NCBI RefSeq assembly: GCF_036785885.1
Contig: NC_092328.1
Coordinates: forward strand, 13,972,111-14,036,110
Length of the DNA stretch: 64,000 nt
Reading direction: 5' to 3'
Source of the DNA: Coffea arabica
Lineage: Eukaryota; Streptophyta; Magnoliopsida; Gentianales; Rubiaceae
Positions 1 to 11,600 of the stretch are shown here, piece by piece. The position numbers and the translations under genes were made by a program. Positions within the stretch are counted from its first letter, which is position 1; each line of letters opens with the position of its first letter. Below the pieces are notes generated by a model. The model was given only the letters and a program-made list of their open reading frames with translations. It was not told the DNA's origin and did not search any database.

Positions 1-2199
1 ATAAACCTCAAATATTACAATATAAATCAAATACATCAAATACATCAAAGGTTCCCAAACTTTACATATCAAAAGCGAAGCGTCCACGCTTCCGCAGCGC
101 CACTCTGATCCATGATCCCAATTTATTATACAGGAGGAAATCCAAAACTAGCCTATAAACATCCAATCAATTCTAAACGTTCAATAGAATCCCAATATGA
201 ATGATTACACAAAAGGAAATCCAAGTTCAATCCATACATGAGATAATCCATGAATAAACACTACAAGCCCTTCCTTCGTCTTGAGCCCTGTGGAGGGGAA
301 TAAAACATTTTGGGGTGAGCTAGAAGCTCAGCGAGTAACCAGTAAAATCAGTTATCAAATCAGTTTCACAATCGTTCATTTCAATGATGTCATTTCAATA
401 TGGAGTATCAATAATTCACGAAACATTTACAATGGAAAGCGATAGTAACATTCGTGCAAAGGATACATTCGCTCTCCTGTCATTTCATTGCATTTCATCA
501 TTTTCATTCGTGCATTCATTCACCCCGTCCCTGGCTTTTGGCCAGGCTCCACCAACCTACAAGGTAATACTCGAGTATACCGAAACGTTCACCCAAGTTC
601 CTAATCGCCCGACCGAGTCCGTTTCTGGCTCGAGACGACCGGTAACAAGGGGCAATGGCCAGTTCAGCCCAAAAGGCTTACATTCATGCGCAAGTAGCAT
701 TTAATCATTTATCATGAAAATTTCACATTGATTTAGGTCGAGTGCGATAAAGTACACACTCGCCTCGAAAACTCGTTTAGCAATCATTGAAAGCAAAATC
801 AATAATAACAAGACACTGATATGCAAGCAAGCATGATATGTAAGAAAACAGTTCCAAAATTAACTTTGAAAACAGCTCAAAAGTAAATAATGCGGGAAAG
901 CGGTTCAAGAGTAAATTTGGAAACAGTTCAAAAGTCACTAATGCAAGAAACGGTTCATAAATAATTTTAGAAAGAGTTTGAGGTCACTCACCTCAATGGC
1001 TCAGAAATCATCCATCATATAACATCGCCTTGCTCAAACCCAAGTCTTAGATCACAAACTCAATGCAAACAAGTCCCTTCAAAGTTCGGACAGCACTTCC
1101 CCTGAATTTGCTAACTTTTCCAGCCATCATGGCTTATTTCCTCATTCAAACCCAAAGGTACACACACAACAACAAGTTCATCCAATAGCCATTCAGCAAG
1201 CTCCAAGTAGTACAAAGACAAGTCAAGCTAGGGAAAAGTCCGAAAATGAAGGTTTAGCTCAAACCAGAAAAAACAGTTTTGGACGTCACTTTGCGGTAAT
1301 GGCACAACTTGCACTACGATTATCGGATTAGGGTGTAAGACCCACCATATCGAAGCTAAGAACCAGGTCTATAACAATGTAGAAGGTCACTCAGTCCAAA
1401 TCCCAGCACAACCAAGTCAAAAATGCAGAATACCAAACCAGAACCGTAATTACAGGTTTACAAATCACACTATGCTGTAATTAGTCTAACTCAGTCTATA
1501 CAGGTCCAAATGCAGTGATTCCAAAGGCATACGGTAGCTAAGACATCAAGCTACATTTCATCAGAAGACACCAACATCCAAATCCAAAGCAATTCCAGTC
1601 AAAACAGACGATTACAATCGCAGTTCGCACATTCTGATCACCCAGAACAGCAACAGTAAAATCGACATATCTCACTCTACACTACTCCAAATGACCTGAA
1701 ATTTTGTAGGCACCTCTAAAATGTCATTCCCTACAACTTTCATGTTTTGAGCCAAGGCCAATTCGGCCTCCATCTATGACCTAAAATTTCGGACAGAATG
1801 TAGCTTCAAGAACCCTAGATTTTTCAATTTTCTTCCAAAACAGAAATTGGTTGCAATTGTCCACTTTTTCCACCTTCTAGCTTCATTACATAACATTTCC
1901 AATCATCATACAAGGCCACAACATCATGTTCATATTAAACCAGAAAAATCACCACTAAATTGTAAACTTCACCATTTCATCCAAAAACAAGAATTAAATC
2001 ACAAAATTCAACACTTTAGCTTCCACTAAGCACAACTCAAGCTAGAAAAATTATTTTAAAACTATTTTTGCTCATAAACTTTACCTGGGGAATTTTCCAA
2101 TCAAGAAAATGTAGATAAGGCGGGCGTTTAAAAAAAAATAAACCCTAGAAAATTGGAAAATTTTCGGGTTCTCACACTCATACTTTTCGGGGCGTCACA
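1..2199 (-). mobile_element. Tekay/Del-type Ty3-gypsy LTR, partial
   Basis: Read on the minus strand, this stretch begins at 2199 with TGTGACGCCCCG, the usual 5' terminus of plant Tekay/Del-type gypsy LTRs. It runs without any conserved coding domain off the left edge of the window. At 739-762 it has a hairpin-like motif shared with the Tekay-type LTR at 54442-54465. The short reading frames inside it (for example 384-704) match nothing I recognise. Only one end is visible, so I cannot say whether this is a solo LTR, a 5' LTR or a 3' LTR. The family call is inference from terminus and layout. Confidence 0.6.
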
Positions 2200-3148
2200 C
2201 ACCCACACACACACAATTCACAAATTCTCTCTTTTACTCCACTTCCTTGCAAACAAATATCAACCCAACATCTTTTAACATTCTTAGAGCCTTTTTTACC
2301 GATTGAAATTCAAGAAAAACAATCAAAAAAGCGATTTTTAAGAAATTGAAGGTTAAGATTCTTAGTTCTTAAGTTCTTCAATTGGAGGCCAATTGGGGCA
2401 TTTTTCATAGGGGTTTTTGTACAATCTTCTTCTCCAAACATCATTCTATATGATTGAGATAAGTTTTTTCATCAAATCTTTGTATTTTAGAAGTTGATAT
2501 TTTTCAAATTTTTGAGTTTTCTGACATCTTCTAATTTCAAATTTTTGATGATGTTTATTGATATTTTCAACCTCTAATATGGTTATTAAGGTTGTTTAAA
2601 TATATTTACATTTTCAAATGTAACAAATTGATAGATTATTAGTTGTTTGAATTTTAATTTGCTATATTTGGGACAAAATGAGAAAAGTAGATTAAATTGT
2701 TATTTGAGCCATTTTGGTTGTTGATTATGACTGAAAATGGTTGGTTGATGATATTTTAGCATGTGCATTGTGTATAGAGAATAATTTTGATGAATTTTAT
2801 GACTTTTAGGGATAATTTTTGCTTAATCATATTTATGACTAAATGCAAATTATTGTTACTAATTAATGCTTGGTATAAATTTGATTATTATCAAATTCAT
2901 TAATTAGAACATATTTGTTGTCTATTTCAATAAATTGGTGATTTTGATAATTTTTGACAATTTTAATGTCATGTCTCTCATATCATAATAGTAAGTATTG
3001 TTGAACATTTAATTGATTCTTTATAATATGGGGATGTGTATTTGTGATTAATCAAGTCAATGTTAGTTCCTATACATGAATGATAATTCTATAACATACC
3101 TATGGCTACTATAAATAGAAATCTTCTCCTTTAGGTATTTTATAAGAA
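2200..3148. other. AT-rich non-coding stretch
   Basis: A CA-rich run at the start (2200-2217) is followed by AT-rich sequence with no open reading frame or domain I can recognise. It may be leader or internal spacer of the Athila-like element whose gene begins at 4579, since that sequence type is often AT-rich, but no 5' LTR is visible. Confidence 0.4.
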
Positions 3149-3349
3149 GGGAGAACTGCACCAATCGTCCCTCACATATCACAGATGTGAAAATTTAGTC
3201 CCTCAGAACAAAAATGATCAGTTTTAGTCCTTAACAAATAAAAAATGATCACCTTTAATCCCTTTTCACATTTTCGAACCAATATTGGTCGGAACTCACT
3301 GGGCCCACATGCAATGCCCAATTTTTAAAGGGTAAAAGTGGCAAATCAC
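3149..3349 (+). repeat. Left terminal inverted repeat of MULE
   Basis: It reads inward from GGGAGAACTGCAC to the GGCAAATCAC at the inner edge and pairs with 4291-4490. Confidence 0.9.
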
Positions 3350-4290
3350 GGTTGACCAATTATGTGATGGACCAATTGTGCAAAACTTTAGTTAAACATT
3401 CATTAAAAAACACAAAAACTAACCCACCATTATTTTCAATTCATCTCAACCCAAAATCTTAATACCTAGCAATTTAAACAATATAGCATTGGCGTATTCC
3501 ACTGTGCTGGATTAAAAGAATATGCAGGGAAATCATAAAGAAAGGACTGAACTTAATGAGATGAAGACGATCAAGGAAGCAGATAAAACAAATTTTAGTG
3601 TTGGAGCAAGCACCATTACCATTACCGCAGGCATACGATTTACCAAAGTTTAGATGATGACCTTGTTACCAAGTACCGTGTCAAAACAATATTACATGGG
3701 ACCAAATTAATTTTTTAAGTAATTTAACTTACAGGGGTAGAATAAAAAGATTCATTTTGTATGCATATTAAATTGAGGAAACTACTGTTACACAGAAACA
3801 GAGAAGTGGATTCTTACTTCTTACCTCAGATCAGGGGACGACTAATCAACAGAGATGGATTTCAAGTTTCAAGCTTGTGGGGCACCTCTGGAAGAAGAAA
3901 GGAATAAAAAAAAAAGAAGATGAAATTTAATACTCCATAAACTTCTCTAAAAACATACGAAAAGGAGATATGGATTGAAAAAGGTAGAGAATGTTAAATA
4001 AGAAGTTATGTGCTGAACCAAAAAAAAAAAAAGTGAAGCCTCACATTACCAGATGGAGGAAGAAATTGATTGGAAAGACAAGAGGGAAAAACGTACAATT
4101 ATTAGCTAGGGAGGAAGAGGAAATAATAAATATAGGAGATATTTCCAAACAAACAAAGGTAGATATGGGGAGTCCAAGAAAGACAAGAAAACTTCATGAT
4201 TTGACGAATGGGAAAAATTTTTAGTAGTCTGAATCTCCTCCGGCAAGAGAGAGAGAGAGTTTTCCTCTTTCTTGTCCAAGTTTAGTGAGG

Positions 4291-4490
4291 TGATTTGCCA
4301 CTTTTACCCTTTAAAAATTGCGCATTGCAAGTGGGCTCAGTGAGTTCTGACCAAAATTTGTTTGGAAAAGTGAAAAGGGACTAAAGATTATCATTTTTTG
4401 TTTGTTAGGGACTAAAACTGATCATTTTTGTTCTGAGAGACTAAATTTTCACATCTGTGATATGTGAGGGACGATTAGTGCAGTTCTCCC
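4291..4490 (-). repeat. Right terminal inverted repeat of MULE
   Basis: It is the inverted counterpart of 3149-3349, ending GTGCAGTTCTCCC and followed directly by the TTATAAGAA target duplication. Confidence 0.9.
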
Positions 4491-4578
4491 TTATAAGAAT
4501 TACTTCTTATATAATAGGTGAGGGGTGCAAAGTTTTGGTCTGATATAAGAAATTAATTATACTTTCTTTTTTAGATAC

Positions 4579-5797
4579 CATGACATGTGGAAAAAAATTT
4601 GTTATTCATGAGCCTTCTTCCTTTAGCATCGAGAATAGTGAAGGAAGCGAAGAGATGAAGGTGAGTAAGGAATTCGAAAAAAGTAAAGAAGAGTAGTCTT
4701 TTTCGCCCCAACCTATAAGGAGGCGTCAACGGAGGAGTACATCTAGATGCACTGAGACCGATGTTTGTGATACTACTAGGTTTTCAACTTGGAGGAATCA
4801 AGAGTGGTGTGAAACACACGCTAACTTGGAATTCATTTTTGAAAAAGCATGTTAGTTCGAAAATTCAGATGGTTTATCATATTTCTGAGGTGTTTACTCA
4901 ATTTGGTTGGGCGCCGATTCTCATTTTACCGACTCATTACTATCCAGACTTGGTGCATGAGTTCTATGCCAGCATTGTTAACAAGGCAAGTAACAGTGGA
5001 AAGTTGGTAAACTCATGAGTGTACGGTATTCGGATTTACTTAACTCGTGATCTCCTAGCGCGTATATTGGGATGCAATAACACTAGTCTAGCTATTGATT
5101 TGAAGAAAGGATTCGTTGTTCTCAATAAGAGATGGGATCCATCACACGCATGTCTAAGTTTGGTCTCAAGTACCAACCTTTCTGTTCCTCAAAGAAAGAG
5201 ATGATAGTTGCTAGCGTTTTTGACACTCACCATCACGTTATTATTTATTTGATGGGGCATAACGTGATCCCAAAGAAGAGTGATCACGGGGAGATCCGAA
5301 AAAGTGATATTTATTTTCTAGACTACATGTTTCATAATCGGAAATCCTCTCACGCTCGCATCCCACTACCAAACATTATCATCAGTTATATATGGTCAAT
5401 GGTGAGACGACACACTACTTCTTTCAAACTTGCGTTTTTCCGTCTCCTGTCTTTAGTGTTCGAGCAGGTAGGAGTTAATTTGCATAGTATAACTCGGGTA
5501 GCTGTCTGCCCTAGTACAGAGTTATTAGCTTCTTTACTTCATGCAATGGGAATTGCTATGAAGCAAATTCCTCCGCCTACTCAGGAGTGATGACAGAAAG
5601 CATGCCATGACCAAGACGAAACTGGACCCTCCACTGCTGCTCCACCTCCGTCTCTACCTCAATCTAATGGGCAGAGGCTTTTTAGTCGCTTAGATATAAT
5701 TGAATATTAGTTAGGGTCAATGGACATTCGCATGCGATGGATTGAAGACCATTTGGACATACCACCTCCTCATGATGATGAAGTCACAGATGATTGA
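4579..5797 (+). pseudogene. Putative plant transposon protein (Transposase_32-like) in Athila-like element
   Basis: The frame opens at ATG 4579 and encodes a charged N-terminus. A segment with HISEVFTQFGWAPIL, FYASIVNK and YLMGHNVIPKKSDHGE follows, then HARIPLPNIIISYIWSM. This resembles the 'putative plant transposon protein' domain found in many Athila-related elements. The gene is broken: TAG at about 4694, a frameshift near 4850, TGA at 5016-5018, a further frame change around 5130-5200, and TGA at 5588-5590. A recognisable C-terminal tail continues to about 5797. It lies upstream of a PPT and 3' LTR with no polymerase genes between, so the carrier looks non-autonomous or deleted. Its biochemical function is unknown to me. 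Confidence 0.6.
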
Positions 5798-7093
5798 AGA
5801 CGCACTAGCTTATTGAAGTCTTTTGCTTTTGCTTCCATGTTTTTTAGGAGTTTTCTTTTCTTGTTTTCTTTGTATAATGTTTAATTTTGCATATATCATT
5901 TTGCACTTGGGGACTTGTGGCAATTTTATTTGATTTTGGTGTTGATTGTCGATGGCTCGTGACTCAAGGTTGAACTGGACCGCAGCCATTGAAATAAAGA
6001 GTAACTTGTTCTTATTTTGCTTTATTTTCTTTCCCTACACACTGAAAACAATGTGTATGTCAATTGTGGGGAGAGAAATGTCTTAAGTAGAAGTTACTTT
6101 TACGTTTGAATGTTTGGACATGTTATTGAAAAATTGGCTGTATTGTGAATGTTTGGATTTGCTAGCAGGGAGTTTTCGTCCTGTTTTAAGGGGAAACTCT
6201 GCCAAAATTTTTTCAAAAATTTGTCCAAATTTTCACTTTTGCCCCCAAAATTTTCATATATACTTCACTTGACTTCACAAATGTATGACGTTTAAGTTCC
6301 TTTTTGTTTCAAATTCTCCTATATGAGTGAAATGAAGTAAGTAATTTGAAATTTTAATATTCACTCAACTTGGAAGAAATTATTATGTGATTAGGATTAT
6401 TACATGTGAGAAAGTGTATCTTGTAAAATAGGAAAAATTATGCCTATAATTTTGCATGATAAATGAAATCTGTCATCTTACTTGCTTTTACATGTAATTG
6501 ATTTATATAGTTGTTAAAGTGTTTTCTTCCTTATATCTACATTATTGAGGGAATTGTTCAAAAAAAAAAAGAGAGCTCCAACAAATTCTTGTATTGAGTA
6601 ATCGAGAGTTTTCATCTAAAAATGTTGACTTTCACGTAAAAAGGTATTTGAATTAAGGAGTAATAAGTGAAGTGTCGAATAATCGGGGATCTTCATTAAA
6701 AATATCGATTTTCGTCAAAAGACACTTTCACCCTTTCAAGTATGAATAAAAGAGAAATAAAGTGAATAGTTCATTCTTAAAGTTTGTAAAGTTAACATTT
6801 CATTTCAAAGGAAGAAACTCTAAGGTGACTATATAGGTTAGTTATTTGTGAGAGTAGGTGAGCGAGAGAGAGAGAGCGATTGACTTTGTTAGATTAAATT
6901 TTGGATATAATTATCTCTCTTTTGCATGATATGATGAGCATTGAGAGTGATATGAATGGTTGCATAATGAAAACTTGCCTAGTCGAGAGAAATTGATATT
7001 TAAATTCACTTGATTCATCTCACTTCTTAAATCATTGTCAGATTATTTTTCTTATTGCTTGAGGACAAATAATGATTTAAGTATGGGGGAATT
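5798..7093 (+). other. 3' untranslated region of Athila-like element with polypurine tract
   Basis: AT-rich sequence without a supported gene. It ends in a polypurine tract, GTATGGGGGAATT at 7081-7093, placed just upstream of the LTR terminus TGATAAG. This is the usual site where plus-strand priming defines a 3' LTR. Confidence 0.55.
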
Positions 7094-8624
7094 TGATAAG
7101 TATTTATTATATATGGATAGTAGTAGCATTTTGTGTGTGTTTTTGTATAAATTAGGATGATTTAAGATATAACTTACTCCCTAATCTTCTAAATTTTGCA
7201 AGTTTCATTTGAGCAACCTAATGTGCAAAAGTTGGTTATATTTGTAGGAATTGAGGTGAACACTCAACGTTGGATTGAGATGGATTCGATTCAAAGTCAT
7301 TAACTCTTGATTCAATGGTAATTCAGAAAGTAGAAGATCAAATGCAAGTATTAATGGTGCATTGCATGAACAAGCATCTGGGCATGACGATTAGTGAGGA
7401 ATTGGAGTAGAAAACAATCTAGAAGGCAATACGAGACCTCAATACGTGGCCTTAGGTTGCATATTGAGTGATCGCGTATTCTCCCCTATCTTTCTACAAC
7501 TTGTTCTGCAACTTGCTCTATTTTCACACTGCTTTTCAGCTCAATTTTACCTCAGAATTTTGGCTGCACATGCTCAAAATTTCTTAAGGAAGAGAAAAGG
7601 AGTTTTATGTCTTATCATTAACCATTTTTTGACTCTCTTAACAATACATATATAAGAATCATTGAAGGGAGAGAGGATTCTTGGTAGTTCTTGGTAAACA
7701 TTAGTTTTAATTCTTTCTCATTCTCTCTAGTTAGAAACTTATAAGAAAAATTTGGAGAATTCATTGTATCATTCATTTTGTTAAAGAAATAGAAGATTTG
7801 GGAGCTTGTTCATCATTTTAGCTAAGCTTTCTCTATCTTTTTCTTTACTTGTGATTCATTATGTTTGCATGCAATGAAGTTATGCTTTTTATTGTCTTAT
7901 TTCACATGAGCAGTTAAATTTCTAGATTTAGAAAGTAGATAAACTTATGGCTATTTGATATGAAATGAATATGATTTACACTTGTTATATCTTGTAATAA
8001 CTTGTCTATTTATGCATGCTTACTACTTGTTGTTGCTTGATCACCAATAGTAAGTTTTTAGTTGTTATTATACAATGAAAATTGGTAATAATGATGGAAC
8101 AATATAAATGGAGCTTAAGGAGTAGACTCATAAGAATAGAGGTACACTTAAGTGGATTAATTTTGCATTTCATGAAGAACAAAGAGTAGATCTAGTTATT
8201 CATCATGAGAATAGGAAAAACTAAACTATTCTAAACCACTACATCATGGGTGTGAGTTTTGCGAAATTTGAAAATAAATCTCTAGTTAAACAAGAGTAGT
8301 AACAAGAGGTAAATCTATTCACTTATATCTTTGCGCCATAAGTGGACTCTATTTCCCTAAACTCAAGTATTTAGTGGAATTTTTCCATTGTTTTCTTGCA
8401 AGTTATTTAGTTAAAATAGTTAGATAGCAAGTATTATTATTTCTTTTGCCTTCATTTGATAGATAATCTAAATAATAAAGTAAGTAAAGGATCTAGTACT
8501 TATAATAGTTGCTCATCATGGGATTGACCCAATATGCACCCTAAACTACTATTTGACTTGTATACTTGCAATCAAACGATTATATTTTGGATTAAACTTG
8601 CACTTATATTGAGAACCCGTCACA
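7094..8624 (+). repeat. 3' LTR of Athila-like Ty3/gypsy element
   Basis: The LTR starts with TGATAAGTATT directly after a polypurine tract. It ends near CCCGTCACA, giving about 1.53 kb, which is in the usual size range of Athila LTRs. The end is placed where MULE transposase coding sequence begins. No matching 5' LTR is visible upstream, so the element is truncated or rearranged. The reading frame at 7446-7655 lies inside this LTR and I do not treat it as a gene. Confidence 0.6.
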
Positions 8625-11600
8625 AAGACAGATTGGAATACTCGGATTATGAAATAGCTGGTGAGGATAATGATGTAATTGATGAATGCATAAAATTAGG
8701 GCAACAATTTTGTTATCATAAAAATGCAAATGAAGCTGGAACAAGTGCTGCATACCAGAAATCAAGGAAGAAGAGGGGCAAGGAGAAGGAGCCTGCCATA
8801 GATGTCAATGCATACAAAGATCTGAACATGGTTAATGTTGATGGCATACAGTCTGAGTATGAATCAGATGTATCCAAGGAGCTTAAAAGTGAAAGTGAAT
8901 CAGAAAATGAAGATAGTGAGAGAATAAGGAAGAGGCCAAAGTTTCCAATTTTTAATGAGAAAATGGACCTGAAAAAGCCACAACTCAAAGTGGGTCAAAA
9001 GTTCACTTCTGTGGTAATATTTAGATTGGCTGTTAGAATACATGCCATTCTAGAAGGAAGAGACATATACTTCAAGATGAATGACACAAGAAGGGTAAAG
9101 GCAACATGTAGATGATGTGACATGCAAGGTGAGAGTGCCTTCCAAATTAAAACTCTTTCTGGTGAGCATAGTTGTGGAAGAGTGTTCTGCAATAAAAATA
9201 TGACTTCTAGGCTAGCAATTAGATTATTTCTTGATCAGGTTAGAAAGATCCTATCGATGAATGTTCATGAGCTCATGATGAAGGTGAATGAAGAGCTAAA
9301 TGTGGATTTTTCTTTGAAACAAGGTTATAAGACATTGTCGAAAGTGAGGACAGCTATGCAGGGTCTCATTAGAAACAGTACAATATGTTGGAGGACTTTT
9401 GTGGTGAATTGAGAAGGAAAAATCTAGGTTTGACTGTGTTTGATGAAACTAAAGGAGAAGAAGATGGCATTTCTAGGTTCAAAAGGCTCTATATGTGCTT
9501 AGAGTCATTGAAGAGGGGATTTTTAATAGGTTGTAGGCACTAGATAGGTTTGGATGTGTGCTTCCTAAAGGGCCCCTATGGGGGTCGGTTATTATCAACT
9601 GTGGGCATGGATGCTGACAATAAGATGTATTCGATGGCTATAGCAGTGGTTGGTGTGGAGAACTACATCAATTGGAGTTGGTTTCTAGGGATGCTTGTCT
9701 AGGACCTAGAAATTATGAATTCCTATAATTGGTGCATAATGATCGACAAGCAAAGGCATGTTTGTCCTGTTGTAACAAAGTTTGTCATTCCAGCAGTTGA
9801 TTAGATATTTTTTTATTTACGATACTACTAAGTTCACTAATAGTTTGAGGTTTTTATGTGAACTAGGGACTTCTTCAAGCAGTTAAAGACAAGCTGCTAT
9901 TGGCTGAGCATAGATGTTGTATTTAACACTTGTACACAAACTTCAAGATGAACCGAGGTTTAACTCTAAAAGAGAGGATTTGGAGATGTGCCTGAGCATC
10001 TTACGTGAACCAATTTAGAGTTAAAATGGAGCTTATGAAGCAAGAATCTACACTTGCGCATGCCTAGTTGGATGAAAAAGAGCCTACATCTTGGACTAGA
10101 TCCCAGTTTAGAGATGGATTTGACACTGACATTTTAGTGAATAACATGTGCGAATTAACGCAGTGACATTGAAAGCAAGATCACTTCCTATCATAGAAAT
10201 ACTACAAACTATTTACCTATATCTGTTGTAGAGAATGGAAAGTAATAGGGACAACATGTCCAAGCATGAAGGTTGTCACGCCTCATTTTTGAAATAAAAT
10301 TTAAATTTAGGTGTTAAAAAATAATTTTTTATTTTAAAGAATAAATAAAGAAAATAAAAGAAAAAGAGCCTAATATGGGACCTAAAATATGCGATAGTTT
10401 TGGCTCAAAATAATAGTTTAAAAAGGGATTTTTAAGAAAAAATGGGAGTCACCACTTGGTATTGATTTTAGGTGTATCAAATCACCCAAAGTATTTTTAA
10501 ATAAATAAATAAAAAATAAAACCCCTTTTAGACTACTCAGGTCTTTGAAAACAAGAGAAGAGAATTCGGGAGTCACGATTAAAGAAAAGGAATGCAAGAT
10601 TTAATAGAATCAAACTTAAGGCACCCTTTCAATCTAACCAAGGTTAGTTGTGAGATTTAGTTGAAAATTTTCTTAGTCTAACCTATAAAACTTATCACAT
10701 TAGAATGTTTTTATATGGATGCAAATCTAAACCTACGGAGTATCGGGAGGGTCGGAATGTCGCTTCAAAATTTAATTAGAACTAATCACATTAATTGTAA
10801 TGCCCAAAAATGATTCTTTAAAGAGGTCACGAATATGCAAAAGATGAGATTTGAAGAAAATAAGAATTATAATATATAAATATACGTGACCTAAAGGAGA
10901 GGAATGCAACATAACGGGTATGAGGGACTAAAATTCGTGACTCAATTTTTCTTTTCAAAGAGGGGACACGAGCATGCTAAATCTACGAAACTATACTCGT
11001 TCATTTCCTATATTTGAAGGGTGATTTTCTTAATCTAGTCAAGCAAATGAACTAACCTATATCTAATTTTCTAAATGGAATGCAAGTCTAAATATCATGT
11101 TTTGCATATATAGGGAGAATGGAGATAATATATAAAGGAAATATCATGCAAGATCAGAAAATATCCTAAAAATGAAAAATATGTATGAAATGCGATGAAT
11201 GTCACGCAAAAAGTGTGAATCTAGCGGAAAAACGGCCTAAAGGGTCTAGCATTGGGTTAGTTTATTTCTACAAATCTTCACTAGCATTGGACTAGTGAGA
11301 AATCGGGGAGAAAGACCACAACTAGCGTTGAACTAGTGTGGTGACGTCATGCATTTATTATAACTAAATAAATCATATAAAATATAATTAAAACAAGTAA
11401 ACAGATAATGCATATCGAACACATAACACATAGGCATAATTTCTAAATGCAAAACTCTAGTGAAAGCGAATAAACATGTAAGCACACAAGCAAATAAACG
11501 CAAATAAAAGTCTAACTATTACATTCGGAGTCCTAACTACAATCTAAGAGGAAAATTTAAAAAAAAATAATAATCTAACTATTACATTTATCTAACTAAT

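Larger units (their letters stand above)
3149..4490. mobile_element. Non-autonomous Mutator-like element (MULE)
   Basis: The element begins GGGAGAACTGCAC and ends with its reverse complement. The two ends form terminal inverted repeats of about 200 bp with only scattered mismatches by eye. It is flanked on both sides by the identical 9-bp sequence TTATAAGAA (3140-3148 and 4491-4499). Long TIRs plus a 9-bp target duplication are diagnostic of Mutator-like elements. The ~940-bp interior has no transposase domain. Its only sizeable frame, 3991-4224, is a short lysine-rich peptide of unknown relevance, so movement would need a transposase supplied in trans. Confidence 0.9.

Noticed and set aside
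3991..4224. 77-codon lysine-rich frame inside the MULE
   Set aside because: No recognisable domain and A-rich composition; kept only as a note in the element.
7446..7655. 69-codon frame inside the Athila-like LTR
   Set aside because: Lies wholly inside an LTR with no homology I recognise.
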